64,000 nucleotides of DNA from Geomonas diazotrophica (GTDB taxonomy: Bacteria > Desulfobacterota > Desulfuromonadia > Geobacterales > Geobacteraceae), in contig NZ_JAHLMF010000009.1 in NCBI RefSeq assembly GCF_018919385.1, positions 101,607 through 165,606 of the forward strand. Direction: 5' to 3'. Numbering within the stretch: position 1 is the first letter of the stretch; each line of letters starts with the position of its first letter. Positions 45,807 to 54,840 of this stretch are shown one piece after another. The notes under the pieces were generated by a model. It saw only the letters and a list, made by a program, of their open reading frames with translations, did no database searches and was not told the DNA's origin. A program made the position numbers and the translations under genes.

Positions 45807-48173
45807 ATGTCTGATGCAGATTCAACGCAGATAGTTTTTCTGGTCCAGCTAGCCATCCAAACTTTAGATAAGGCGAACATAATGGCACGTAATGAGCGAA
45901 TAACCTGTAAAGAACTCATAGAACCGCAATTGGCCGCGCTCGGCTGGACGTGGCAGGAGCAGCTGCGGATCGGCCCGGGCCGTGTCAACCTCACGGGCGA
46001 TGCGATGTATGACGAAACGCAGTCGATTATCGCCGACTATCTGTTGCGTTACAAAGGTGTGCCGCTGGCGATTCTTGAAGCCAAGGCCGACACTATGAGT
46101 GCCGCAGACGGCATGCAGCAGGCATCGCGTTATGCCCGCCGCCTCTCCCTTAGGTTCTCGATCTCATCTAACGGCAATGATTGGATCTTGACCGACAACG
46201 ATAGTGGCAAATTTGATTCGTTGAATGCCCCTCCATCTCCCGAAGAGTTAGTCGCGCGAATGGGTCTTTCGGTCGACTGGCCTCGCTGGGAAGCCGCCTT
46301 CAGTGGTGGCTATCACGTGGACCAGGTTTCCCGCAAAAAAGTCCGTCCGTATCAGGACATGGCTATCAACAAGGCGCTGTGGCAGTTCGCCCAAGGGAAT
46401 GACCGTGTGCTATTGCTTATGGCAACCGGCACCGGCAAAACGTTTACTGTTTTTCAACTGGTTTGGAAACTGCTTAACGGGAAGGCACTGAAGCGCGAGC
46501 ACGTCCTGTTCTTGACAGATCGAAACAGCTTGAAGGATCAGGCATACCGTGCATTTTCGGCCTACTCTGCTTCCGAGCGCATCCAGATTGACAAGGAGAC
46601 GGTAGCCCAAGGCCAACACCTGGTAGGCAAGATCTTCTTTGCAAACTACCAGAGCCTTGGTGAAGAACTCGACGGTAAGAAGGTATACGAGCACTACGCA
46701 CCTGATTATTTTGACCTGGTCGTTGTCGACGAGTGTCACCGTTCTGGTTTCGGGGACTGGTTCGGGGTGCTGGAGCACTTTGGGCAAGCGCTGCAACTAG
46801 GTCTCACCGCTACCCCGCGTGAACTGGAAGAGGGCGAGCGAGCCCTGACCGACGAAGAAAAGCGTCGTGATACTCAACACTATTTTGGTGATCCAGTATT
46901 CAGTTATAGCCTAAAGCAGGCTATTGAAGATGGTTATCTTGTGCCGTACTTGCTAGAAGAGCGGATCACCAATGTCGACGAAGACGGCTACACTGATCCC
47001 GACGGCAAGCGTTATACAACCGCTAACTTTGAGCGGGACATACGAATGCCGGACCGTACCAAGGCTATCGCTGAAGATCTGTGGGACATTTTGGGGAAGT
47101 ACGAGCTGCGCAATGAAAAGACGATTGTCTTTTGCGTTGATGACACTCATGCTTCTTTCATGGCGCAGGAGCTGCGCCGGTTGGCAGGCGATAACGACTT
47201 TGCAGCGCGCATCACCCGTGCAGAGCGCAATAGTCATCAGCTTGAGCGGAATTTCGCCGTGGTAGGTCCCAGCAAGCCACGGGTGGCAGTTACGGTCGAT
47301 TTACTGACGACTGGTTTTGACGCCCCAGATGTGAAAAATATCGTCTTTGTCCGGCCGTTGCGAAGCGCCATCCTCTATAAACAGATGAAAGGGAGAGGCA
47401 CCCGTCTCTGTGAGGACATAAACAAGCGCTACTTCACTATTTTCGATTACTCCGGTGCCAGCCAGCTGGAGGATGCTGAATTTGATGGGCATCCTGCGAA
47501 TCGGCAGAAGGCGGTCGCGAGTAACAGCAAACCAAAAAAGAAAAGTGAAGAGACCACCCCAAAACTTGTCTGCGATGGCGTCTCGGTCATTATCTCTTCC
47601 GAAAACCGCTATGTCTGTTTAGCCGACGGGCGGAAGGTTCCTTTCGAAGAGTACACCGAACAATCACGCGAGTTCATCCTGGATGTAAGCCATAAAGGTC
47701 TAGACGAGTTGCTGCGGATCTGGACCGACAAGGGCAGCCGCCAAGAACTGCGGGAAGCCATGCGTGACCGGGACATTTACCCCTCAGCGTTCCGGCATTA
47801 CCTCGATCTTCCCGATGCGGATGACGTAGACATCTTAGCCAAGGTAGGCTTTGAGTTGCCGCGTGTACCAAACCGCGTAGACCGCGCGAACCGGCTGTGG
47901 GACGAAGATCTGATTTGGTTAATGGACCACCTTGGAGAAAATTTGTTACCCGAAGTTCAGCGGTTCAAAACGCACCTTTGGCAGACAGCATTGGACCATT
48001 ACCGCCTGTTCGGCATCGATGAGCTCGAACAGGCTCGCACTTACAGTGCTCCGCAGTTCACGGACCAGTTCGGTAGCTTCGTCACGTTAACCAAACGTTA
48101 CGGTGGTCCAGCTTTGCTCAAGGCTGATCTTGAGTTGGTTAAAAAACACCTTTACGTGCCGATGACCGCATGA
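45807..48173 (+). CDS. hsdR: Type I restriction enzyme subunit R
   Basis: 788-residue restriction/translocation subunit. N-terminal PD-(D/E)xK nuclease (YDETQSIIADYLL ... PLAILEAKAD), SF2 helicase motifs (Walker A MATGTGKTF, DEAD-box variant VVDECHRSGFGDW, GLTATP, motif VI QMKGRGTRL) and a C-terminal helical part that docks on the methylase. It cuts unmodified DNA after ATP-driven translocation. Start ATG 45807; an internal ATG at 45882 (MARNERITCKEL) is an alternative. Second gene of the defence operon. Confidence 0.95.
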   Translation: MSDADSTQIVFLVQLAIQTLDKANIMARNERITCKELIEPQLAALGWTWQEQLRIGPGRVNLTGDAMYDETQSIIADYLLRYKGVPLAILEAKADTMSAADGMQQASRYARRLSLRFSISSNGNDWILTDNDSGKFDSLNAPPSPEELVARMGLSVDWPRWEAAFSGGYHVDQVSRKKVRPYQDMAINKALWQFAQGNDRVLLLMATGTGKTFTVFQLVWKLLNGKALKREHVLFLTDRNSLKDQAYRAFSAYSASERIQIDKETVAQGQHLVGKIFFANYQSLGEELDGKKVYEHYAPDYFDLVVVDECHRSGFGDWFGVLEHFGQALQLGLTATPRELEEGERALTDEEKRRDTQHYFGDPVFSYSLKQAIEDGYLVPYLLEERITNVDEDGYTDPDGKRYTTANFERDIRMPDRTKAIAEDLWDILGKYELRNEKTIVFCVDDTHASFMAQELRRLAGDNDFAARITRAERNSHQLERNFAVVGPSKPRVAVTVDLLTTGFDAPDVKNIVFVRPLRSAILYKQMKGRGTRLCEDINKRYFTIFDYSGASQLEDAEFDGHPANRQKAVASNSKPKKKSEETTPKLVCDGVSVIISSENRYVCLADGRKVPFEEYTEQSREFILDVSHKGLDELLRIWTDKGSRQELREAMRDRDIYPSAFRHYLDLPDADDVDILAKVGFELPRVPNRVDRANRLWDEDLIWLMDHLGENLLPEVQRFKTHLWQTALDHYRLFGIDELEQARTYSAPQFTDQFGSFVTLTKRYGGPALLKADLELVKKHLYVPMTA

Positions 48174-48205
48174 TGCGGTGGCACTCTACAACCACAGGAT
48201 AAAAT

Positions 48206-49678
48206 ATGACACAGAACATCGACCACCGCCGCCAAGAAGTACAGCAGATAGTCAAAAATGCCTGCGATCAGCTTAATTCCGAGGGCGTTGATGCACGTAA
48301 CTATGTCGAACAACTTGCCTGGCTGTTCTTCCTCAAGGCTTTCGACGAAACCGAGTCACGAAAGGAACAGGAAGGGGCCTTTGATGATACACCCTACGAG
48401 CGTCGCCTAAGTGGTGATTTTGCTTGGAGCAACTGGGCAAAGAACACTGATCATCCAGATGAAATGCTTGAGTTTGTCGACGGCAAGCTCTGGATCAAGC
48501 TCACCAGCCCCGATCCAGAAAAGGGGCTTGGCAATGACGCCCTAGGGCAGCGCTTTCGGCGTATATTCGATAATGTTCGAAACTACAGTCGGCGAGGCGT
48601 AAGCTTTGCGAGAGTAGTTCAGCAGGTGGACAAACTACATTTTTCTAGCGACACCGATGTCATCGTGCTCTCAGAAATCTACGAGGACCTGTTGAAGCGC
48701 GTGGCGGCCGACTCGGCGGGCTATGCTGGTGAGTTCTACACTCAACGGCACATTATTCGAGCAATGGTGCAACTAGTGCGGCCTCAGTCTGGAGAGCGTG
48801 TATATGACCCGTGCTTTGGCACCGCAGGTTTCTTAGGCGAAGCCGCCGACCATGTTCGCCGCCACAGCACACTCAGCGGAAAGCAGCTGGATGATCTGCA
48901 GCACAAGGCTTTTTACGGGATTGAGCTTAAACCACTCACGTACCTGCTCGGCTCGATGAACATGATTTTGCACGGCATCGAGGGGGCAAACCTGGAGCTG
49001 ACAAACACACTGGAAGTTCATAGTCATAATGTTGCAGAAAAGGATAAATATCAGGTTATCTTGGCCAACCCTCCATACGGCGGCAAGATGTCGCAAGAGC
49101 TACAGACTAATTTTCGGGTGCGGAGTGGCGCTACGGAATGTCTGTTCCTGCAGCACATTATGGCCAATTTGGCCAAGGGGGGGCGCGCCGCTGTGATAAT
49201 CCCCGAGGGGGTACTTTTTCGTGGCGGGCCGGATCAGAAAGTGCGGAAGGAGTTGCTTGAGCAGTTCAAGGTCCACACAATCCTTTCGCTTCCTGCAGGC
49301 TGCTTTCTGCCCTACACGGGTGTAAAAACGAATGTGATCTTTTTCGATCGGGATGAAAATGGCTTAGGCACCGATTCGGTCTGGTATTACGAACTCACCA
49401 ATGATGGATTTGAGCTAAAGCAGACGCGCAAGCCAATCGTCGGTAACCAGATTCCTGATTTTCTCGCTAAGTGGCAGGCGCGCGTAGAGGGTGAAAACAC
49501 GTGGACGGTGCCGGTGGCCAACATAGTTGCCAAGGGCTACGACCTTTCGGCCAGAAACCCGAACCGGGTTGATACCTATGAGCACAGGCCTGCGCTCGAT
49601 CTAGTTCAATCGATCCGAAACAAGGAAGACAGGATCTCCGAACTTCTTGATGAACTAGAATCCATACTGGAGCAATGA
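48206..49678 (+). CDS. hsdM: Type I methyltransferase subunit M
   Basis: 490-residue N6-adenine methylase. HsdM_N helical domain (about 1-150, EQLAWLFFLKAFDETES), SAM motif I VYDPCFGTAGFLGE, catalytic motif IV ILANPPYGGK intact. It methylates the recognition site as HsdM2S and forms the R2M2S restriction complex with HsdR. AGGATAAAAT precedes the ATG. Its stop abuts the hsdS start. Confidence 0.96.
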   Translation: MTQNIDHRRQEVQQIVKNACDQLNSEGVDARNYVEQLAWLFFLKAFDETESRKEQEGAFDDTPYERRLSGDFAWSNWAKNTDHPDEMLEFVDGKLWIKLTSPDPEKGLGNDALGQRFRRIFDNVRNYSRRGVSFARVVQQVDKLHFSSDTDVIVLSEIYEDLLKRVAADSAGYAGEFYTQRHIIRAMVQLVRPQSGERVYDPCFGTAGFLGEAADHVRRHSTLSGKQLDDLQHKAFYGIELKPLTYLLGSMNMILHGIEGANLELTNTLEVHSHNVAEKDKYQVILANPPYGGKMSQELQTNFRVRSGATECLFLQHIMANLAKGGRAAVIIPEGVLFRGGPDQKVRKELLEQFKVHTILSLPAGCFLPYTGVKTNVIFFDRDENGLGTDSVWYYELTNDGFELKQTRKPIVGNQIPDFLAKWQARVEGENTWTVPVANIVAKGYDLSARNPNRVDTYEHRPALDLVQSIRNKEDRISELLDELESILEQ

Positions 49679-49681
49679 GTG

Positions 49682-50887
49682 ATGCCCTCAAATTGGACCG
49701 TAGTAAAACTGGCTGACATTGCCATGATCCAAGGAGGAGGAACGCCCAGTCGCACTGAACCTGCCTATTTTGGGGGCGAATTGCCTTGGGTTACTCCTAC
49801 GGATCTTGAGCCGATAGGCAATATTACCCTCCTGGATGCCGTCGCTGAGACAATTACGATTCGTGGTCTGCAGAATAGTAGCGCCAAAGTAATTCCTGCA
49901 GGATCGGTGCTATTTTCAAGTAGAGCAAGCATCGGCAAAATCGCCGTTACGGATCGAGACTGTGCCACCAATCAAGGCTTCATTAACCTTACGCCCAAAG
50001 CTGATCGGGTGTGCCCTTGGTTTCTTGCATACCTTCTCGCTCATCACAGGACAGATCTGATACAGCTAGCGGGAAAAACAACATTCCTGGAAATTCCTCG
50101 TGGCAAATTCAAGGATTTCGAGATTGCCATTCCACCGGTTTCCGAACAATACCGAATAGTTTCTCGTATAAAGGAATGTCTCGAAAAGGTAGAGGAGATT
50201 GAGGGGCTGGCCAAGATTCTGCGTCACGAATCTAATCACCTTCCGCAGGCTTTTCGGTTTGATCTCTGGGAAGAATGCGTGACTTCCTACCCAATGATTA
50301 AATTGGGTTCCATTGTGACGTCGGCTAAGAATGGCCTGTACAAGCCACGCGAGTACCATGGCTCCGGTACGCTTCTTCTGCGTATGTTTAACATCAACGG
50401 AGCAGATTTCGATGATGCTCGTCTTGAAAGGCTGCAGGTGACCAGTAAGGAGGCTGAGGATTATTCAATATTGAATGGAGACATCATCATTAGTCGGGTC
50501 AACAGTCGGGAATTAGTAGGCAAGTCGGCTGTGGTTGCCGGACTGATGGAGTCGGCCGTCTTTGAGGCAATGCTGATTAGGTTGCGAATAAATGCGAAAC
50601 TGGTGCGACAGGACGTTTTAGCTTGGCTCATGAACTCGCCGCAGTTTCTACATGACCTACGTATGCGGGCTAAGCATGCCATTGGGCAGTCCAGTATTAA
50701 CCAGCAAGATTTGCTTGAATCGCTCTTACCCCTACCTCCATTGACGGAGCAGGAAAAAACCGCAGAGAAATTTTCAGGACTTGGGGGGGGAGCCGCGATG
50801 CTTAAGGAGGAGTGTGCAACCCAATCGCAAGCGACTGAAGGCCTACGTGAAGCCATCCTCCGCAAAGCCTTCGCCGGAGAGTTGTGA
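49682..50887 (+). CDS. hsdS: Type I specificity subunit S
   Basis: About 401 residues with two target-recognition domains (about 1-185 starting WTVVKLADIAMIQGGGTPSR, and 200-385 starting YPMIKLGSIVTSAKNGLYKP), each followed by a conserved coiled helix (IPPVSEQYRIVSRIKECLEKVEE; LPPLTEQEKTAEKF). Recognises a bipartite DNA site. ATG 49682 directly follows a GTG at 49679; both are possible. The stop overlaps the next gene by four bases (GTGA). Confidence 0.94.
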   Translation: MPSNWTVVKLADIAMIQGGGTPSRTEPAYFGGELPWVTPTDLEPIGNITLLDAVAETITIRGLQNSSAKVIPAGSVLFSSRASIGKIAVTDRDCATNQGFINLTPKADRVCPWFLAYLLAHHRTDLIQLAGKTTFLEIPRGKFKDFEIAIPPVSEQYRIVSRIKECLEKVEEIEGLAKILRHESNHLPQAFRFDLWEECVTSYPMIKLGSIVTSAKNGLYKPREYHGSGTLLLRMFNINGADFDDARLERLQVTSKEAEDYSILNGDIIISRVNSRELVGKSAVVAGLMESAVFEAMLIRLRINAKLVRQDVLAWLMNSPQFLHDLRMRAKHAIGQSSINQQDLLESLLPLPPLTEQEKTAEKFSGLGGGAAMLKEECATQSQATEGLREAILRKAFAGEL

Positions 50888-53800
50888 GCGCCGTGAACGA
50901 CAAGTCATTGCAGGACATAACTCGGCAGATTGTAAATCGCCTGCTTGCAGAAGGTCTGTCCGGGGCAGTAATTCGCGAAGTCTTTGCCGCTCTCTTTGTC
51001 CTGCGCTGGATTGATAACAGGGATGTAGAGCAGGAGGCGATGTCGATCTTTGAAGATCGGTCTTACCAACCTTTGTTGCCAAGCCGACTGCAGTGGCGAA
51101 ATTGGGCCCAGTTGGATAATCCCTACGAGATCGCGGCGCAGTTTCGCGAGTTGACCCGGTATCTTGAAGCTCGGCGAGGTGATACAGAGCAGCCGCTGCG
51201 CGCGTTGGTACACATGCTGCCTCGCGTGCTGGAGGTGGACTTTGTCTGCCTCCACGATCTTGTGCGGTGGGTAGCGACTTTGCCCTTCGATATGGTGAGT
51301 GAACGGCGTGCGCTCTTGTCGGTGTTTGATCAGATGGTTGCCCAAACCACTGATGCCTACGACGGCCAGTTTTCTTCGCCGGCATCTATCGCGCTCTTGG
51401 TGGCTGTACTAGCGAATCCAGAGCCAGGTGAAAAAGTTTATGATCCCTGCTTTGGGTCTGGAAACTTCCTGTTGGCGGCTTGGCAGCAGGCTGAGCGTAA
51501 CCACAACGAAAGTCGCCGGCAGTGGCCATCGCTTGAGGTGGCTGGTATTGAACTTAATCCCAGTGCTTTCCTAATCGGTCTTACGCGGATGCTACTGGCG
51601 GGAATTGACTCGCCTTCCCTGGAACTGGGTAACAGTCTGGAGCGTGAGGCGCCATCTAGCTCCGGCCGCGGGGGGTTCGATGTGGTGGTGGCCGACCCGC
51701 CCATTGGCGCAAAGGTTGGCCGTCAACCTTGGGGTTGCCAGCATTTCGCCTTCGTGACAAACGACAGCACGGGGTTATTTATTCAGCACGCGCTGTCGCA
51801 GCTTAAGGCACATGGACGAGCGGTGATTGTCGTACCGGAAGGGTTTTTGTTCCGTGGTGGCGTTGAACGTGAGTTGCGCCGTTATCTAGTGGAACATGGG
51901 CAGGTTGAAGCAGTGATCAGCCTACCCGCAGGTGCTTTTGCCCCTTACACCAGCGTTAAAGGCAGCTTGTTGTTACTGAGGAAGCAAGGCGGGGTAAGCC
52001 GGGTGCGGATTGTCGATGCCGCTCCGTTATTTGATCGCCGCTCAGGCCGTGAAGCACCAACGCTTCATTCCGTGTTGGCGCAGCAACTAGTTACCGAGAT
52101 CCGCCGGCCGGAGCTACGCACCCCACTTGAACTACAACCAGGCATAGCTGAAGGCACACCCGGGACTGGCGTGCTGTCCCGCTCTATTTGGGAGGTAGGC
52201 GTAGAGGATCTTGCCGCCGCAGACTGGGATCTTTCTCCGCGCCGTAGAGAGAAGGGAGGTCTCAACGAGTTACTGACCAGCCTTACCGATGCCCTGGGCG
52301 AGACCGGAACGGTCGTTACTCTTGCCACCGTTGTGCAAGTCAGCACTGGGCGCTCCATTAATTCGAGTAACCTGCTGGATAAGCCGCCCCGCGAGCGAGC
52401 GATAGGTTACATCCGTATTCGGGACTTAGCCGATGGTAAGGTTGGACGTTGTTCCAATTGGCTGGCACCCGAGGTGGTGAGTGTTGAGGCTCGCTGGGCG
52501 TTGCTACCTGGTGACATACTGCTGTCCAAGTCTGGAACCATTGGAAAGGCTGCATTAGTGCGCAATGGTGCGGTTGGCTCAGTGGCTGCTAATGGACTCT
52601 ATGTCTTACGAGCAGATAAGGGGCGGCTAGATCCAGGGTTCCTTCTTGCTTATCTCGCTAGTCCTGCTTGTCAGAACTGGCTGGCTGCGCAGTCGCGTGG
52701 TGCAGTGATTCAACACCTCAATCGTGTGGTGCTGGATGACCTGCCTATTCCTTTACCGCCGTTGTCAGTGCAAACTCGCGCAGCCGCGCAGTACCAAGAC
52801 TTTGGTACTGATGCCCTGGCGTTTCTTGCAATGAGCGCTGGTACTGGCGCTTCGGATCGTCTCACCGCTTGGCTTGCTGAGTTGAATAGCAAGACACCCA
52901 CGTTTGTCGCTGGTATGGATGCCACACCAGCCGTGAGTCAGTTCGAACCTTTGGTGGACATGGCTAGTACCGCTCGGCGCTGGGTGGAACAAGAACAGGT
53001 CCCCAATGATGCAAGACGATGGTTAATGCCCCTTGTCGACGCGCTTATACCGCTCATCGGGGTGGCACAGATCCCAGAGGGGCCAGCGTTACTGACTGTT
53101 CTGCAAGCGGCAGAGCGCAGTATGCTCGGCGTTTTGGAGCATGCATCCGGACACGTGCCCACGGAATCACAAGCGCGCGCCATCGCCGAGCGTATGCGAA
53201 ACTGGCTTCGCTCGTCAATTAGCGATCTGGTCGAAGCGGGTGAGATCCGACTTGTTTCGGCACCAGCGGCCTTGGTGGCTGGGAATTTCACAGAATTTGT
53301 AGTCGGACTGGAGAATGACAGGGCGTTACCGCTGCGTAGCTTCCGCATTGAAACCTTGCCGGATTGGGGTGTTTTTCAGGTGCCTTATTTGGCTGAACGC
53401 CAACTGTTCTCCCTAAACCTGCGGGGTGATGTGCCGAAGCTAGGGAATCAACTCTCACTGCAGCTAAATTGGTCGGCGACTAACTTAGTGGGGCAACCGC
53501 TCAGTGGTGTGGTCGAAATTGCGGTGCAGATTGTCACGCCTGAGGAACCAGTTTCTTCACTAGGTATAGGCTTAGGAGGCAGTCCCTACGTCACTGGCAG
53601 TCCTCTGCAGCCACAGCATGGCCATGCTGTATTCTTTGGTCGTGAGGCTTTGATCAGTCAGATCAGTCGCCAGATCTCAACTAATGGTAATGTTGTGCTG
53701 CTGGAGGGCAACCGTCGAGCTGGAAAGACTTCCATTCTTAGACATCTTGAAGGATCTGCCGCAATTCATGGCTGGCTATGTGTCTATTCAGACCTTCAGG

Positions 53801-54840
53801 AGGCTGAGGGCGATGCAAAGTCGGTCGGCGTGCCCACACCAGAAGTCTATCGATTGTTTGCGTCCAGCATCGCTAAGGCGCTGGCCAAACTTGGCATAGA
53901 AGTGCCTCTGCCGAACGGGGAAGTCATCGGGGCCGGGAAACCGCCGCTTAGGATCACGGGGCCTTGTCGGGAGGGCATTGGTCATGAGTCGCCATTTTCT
54001 GATTTTAGGGATTATCTGGAAAAGATTTTATCTTTGCTGGAGCCGCTTGGGCTGAGTTTAGTTTTGATGCTAGACGAATTTGACAAGCTCCAGGAAGGTA
54101 TTGACAATGGTGTGACTTCACCGCAGGTGCCGGAGAACATTCGTTCACTGATCCAATCCTATCCCCGGTTCTCGGCAATCCTCACTGGTTCACGGCGCTT
54201 AAAGCGCTTACGCGAGGAGTATTGGTCTGCTCTTTACGGCCTTGGCACTAGTATTCCAGTTACCGCTCTGGACATGCAAAGTGCACGCGACATCGTAACC
54301 GAGCCTGTGCGCGGGAGGCTGGTGTATTCCAACGAGGCGATCGAACGTGTTGTCGATATTACGGCCGGGCACCCGTACTTGCTGCAGTGTTTGTGTAACA
54401 GGCTTTTTGACTTTGCCGTACAAACGAAAAGTCACTCCATTACGCTTAGCATTGTTGAGAAAGTTGCTGCCAGTATGGTTCGTGACAACGAGCACTTCGC
54501 TAGCTTGTGGGACTACGCAGGTCTTGGACCAACAACGGGCCGGCGGCGGCGCCAGTTAATTCTGTTGCTTTGCGCACAGAGCTTTAAATTGGGGACACAT
54601 ACAAGCTTCGGAACTTTGCATGAACAGTTGGCCCAATCCGGCGTAGATGTAGATGACGATGTGCTTGATGCCGATTTGGCGTACTTGCGGGAGTTGGAGC
54701 TGATTGATCTTTTCGGCGGAATTGGCGAGGGGCACTACCGCCTAGCAATCCCAATGATGACCGATTGGATTGAGCAACAGCAGGATGCTGTAATACTTTC
54801 AAGCCGAGCGCTCACCGAGGCGGAGGAAGAAAATGTCTGA
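50884..54840 (+). CDS. HsdM-like methylase / half HsdS / STAND-like ATPase fusion
   Basis: 1318-residue multidomain protein. Residues 1-440: HsdM-like, with SAM motif I YDPCFGSGNFL (186-196) but motif IV reads ADPPIGAK (270-277), so the aromatic residue of NPPY/NPPF is Ile. Residues 475-650: one target-recognition domain plus coiled helix, like half an HsdS (ISLPPLSVQTRAAAQY-type end, here PLPPLSVQTRAAAQYQ). 655-790: helical; 790-885: beta-rich. 915-1318: P-loop NTPase (FFGREALIS, Walker A EGNRRAGKTS, Walker B LVLMLDEFDKLQ, ILTGSRRL) and a winged-helix end. GTG start overlaps hsdS. I infer a DNA-recognising module that controls, or is sensed by, the ATPase; no known family with this full order comes to mind. 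Confidence 0.85.
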   Translation: MSAVNDKSLQDITRQIVNRLLAEGLSGAVIREVFAALFVLRWIDNRDVEQEAMSIFEDRSYQPLLPSRLQWRNWAQLDNPYEIAAQFRELTRYLEARRGDTEQPLRALVHMLPRVLEVDFVCLHDLVRWVATLPFDMVSERRALLSVFDQMVAQTTDAYDGQFSSPASIALLVAVLANPEPGEKVYDPCFGSGNFLLAAWQQAERNHNESRRQWPSLEVAGIELNPSAFLIGLTRMLLAGIDSPSLELGNSLEREAPSSSGRGGFDVVVADPPIGAKVGRQPWGCQHFAFVTNDSTGLFIQHALSQLKAHGRAVIVVPEGFLFRGGVERELRRYLVEHGQVEAVISLPAGAFAPYTSVKGSLLLLRKQGGVSRVRIVDAAPLFDRRSGREAPTLHSVLAQQLVTEIRRPELRTPLELQPGIAEGTPGTGVLSRSIWEVGVEDLAAADWDLSPRRREKGGLNELLTSLTDALGETGTVVTLATVVQVSTGRSINSSNLLDKPPRERAIGYIRIRDLADGKVGRCSNWLAPEVVSVEARWALLPGDILLSKSGTIGKAALVRNGAVGSVAANGLYVLRADKGRLDPGFLLAYLASPACQNWLAAQSRGAVIQHLNRVVLDDLPIPLPPLSVQTRAAAQYQDFGTDALAFLAMSAGTGASDRLTAWLAELNSKTPTFVAGMDATPAVSQFEPLVDMASTARRWVEQEQVPNDARRWLMPLVDALIPLIGVAQIPEGPALLTVLQAAERSMLGVLEHASGHVPTESQARAIAERMRNWLRSSISDLVEAGEIRLVSAPAALVAGNFTEFVVGLENDRALPLRSFRIETLPDWGVFQVPYLAERQLFSLNLRGDVPKLGNQLSLQLNWSATNLVGQPLSGVVEIAVQIVTPEEPVSSLGIGLGGSPYVTGSPLQPQHGHAVFFGREALISQISRQISTNGNVVLLEGNRRAGKTSILRHLEGSAAIHGWLCVYSDLQEAEGDAKSVGVPTPEVYRLFASSIAKALAKLGIEVPLPNGEVIGAGKPPLRITGPCREGIGHESPFSDFRDYLEKILSLLEPLGLSLVLMLDEFDKLQEGIDNGVTSPQVPENIRSLIQSYPRFSAILTGSRRLKRLREEYWSALYGLGTSIPVTALDMQSARDIVTEPVRGRLVYSNEAIERVVDITAGHPYLLQCLCNRLFDFAVQTKSHSITLSIVEKVAASMVRDNEHFASLWDYAGLGPTTGRRRRQLILLLCAQSFKLGTHTSFGTLHEQLAQSGVDVDDDVLDADLAYLRELELIDLFGGIGEGHYRLAIPMMTDWIEQQQDAVILSSRALTEAEEENV

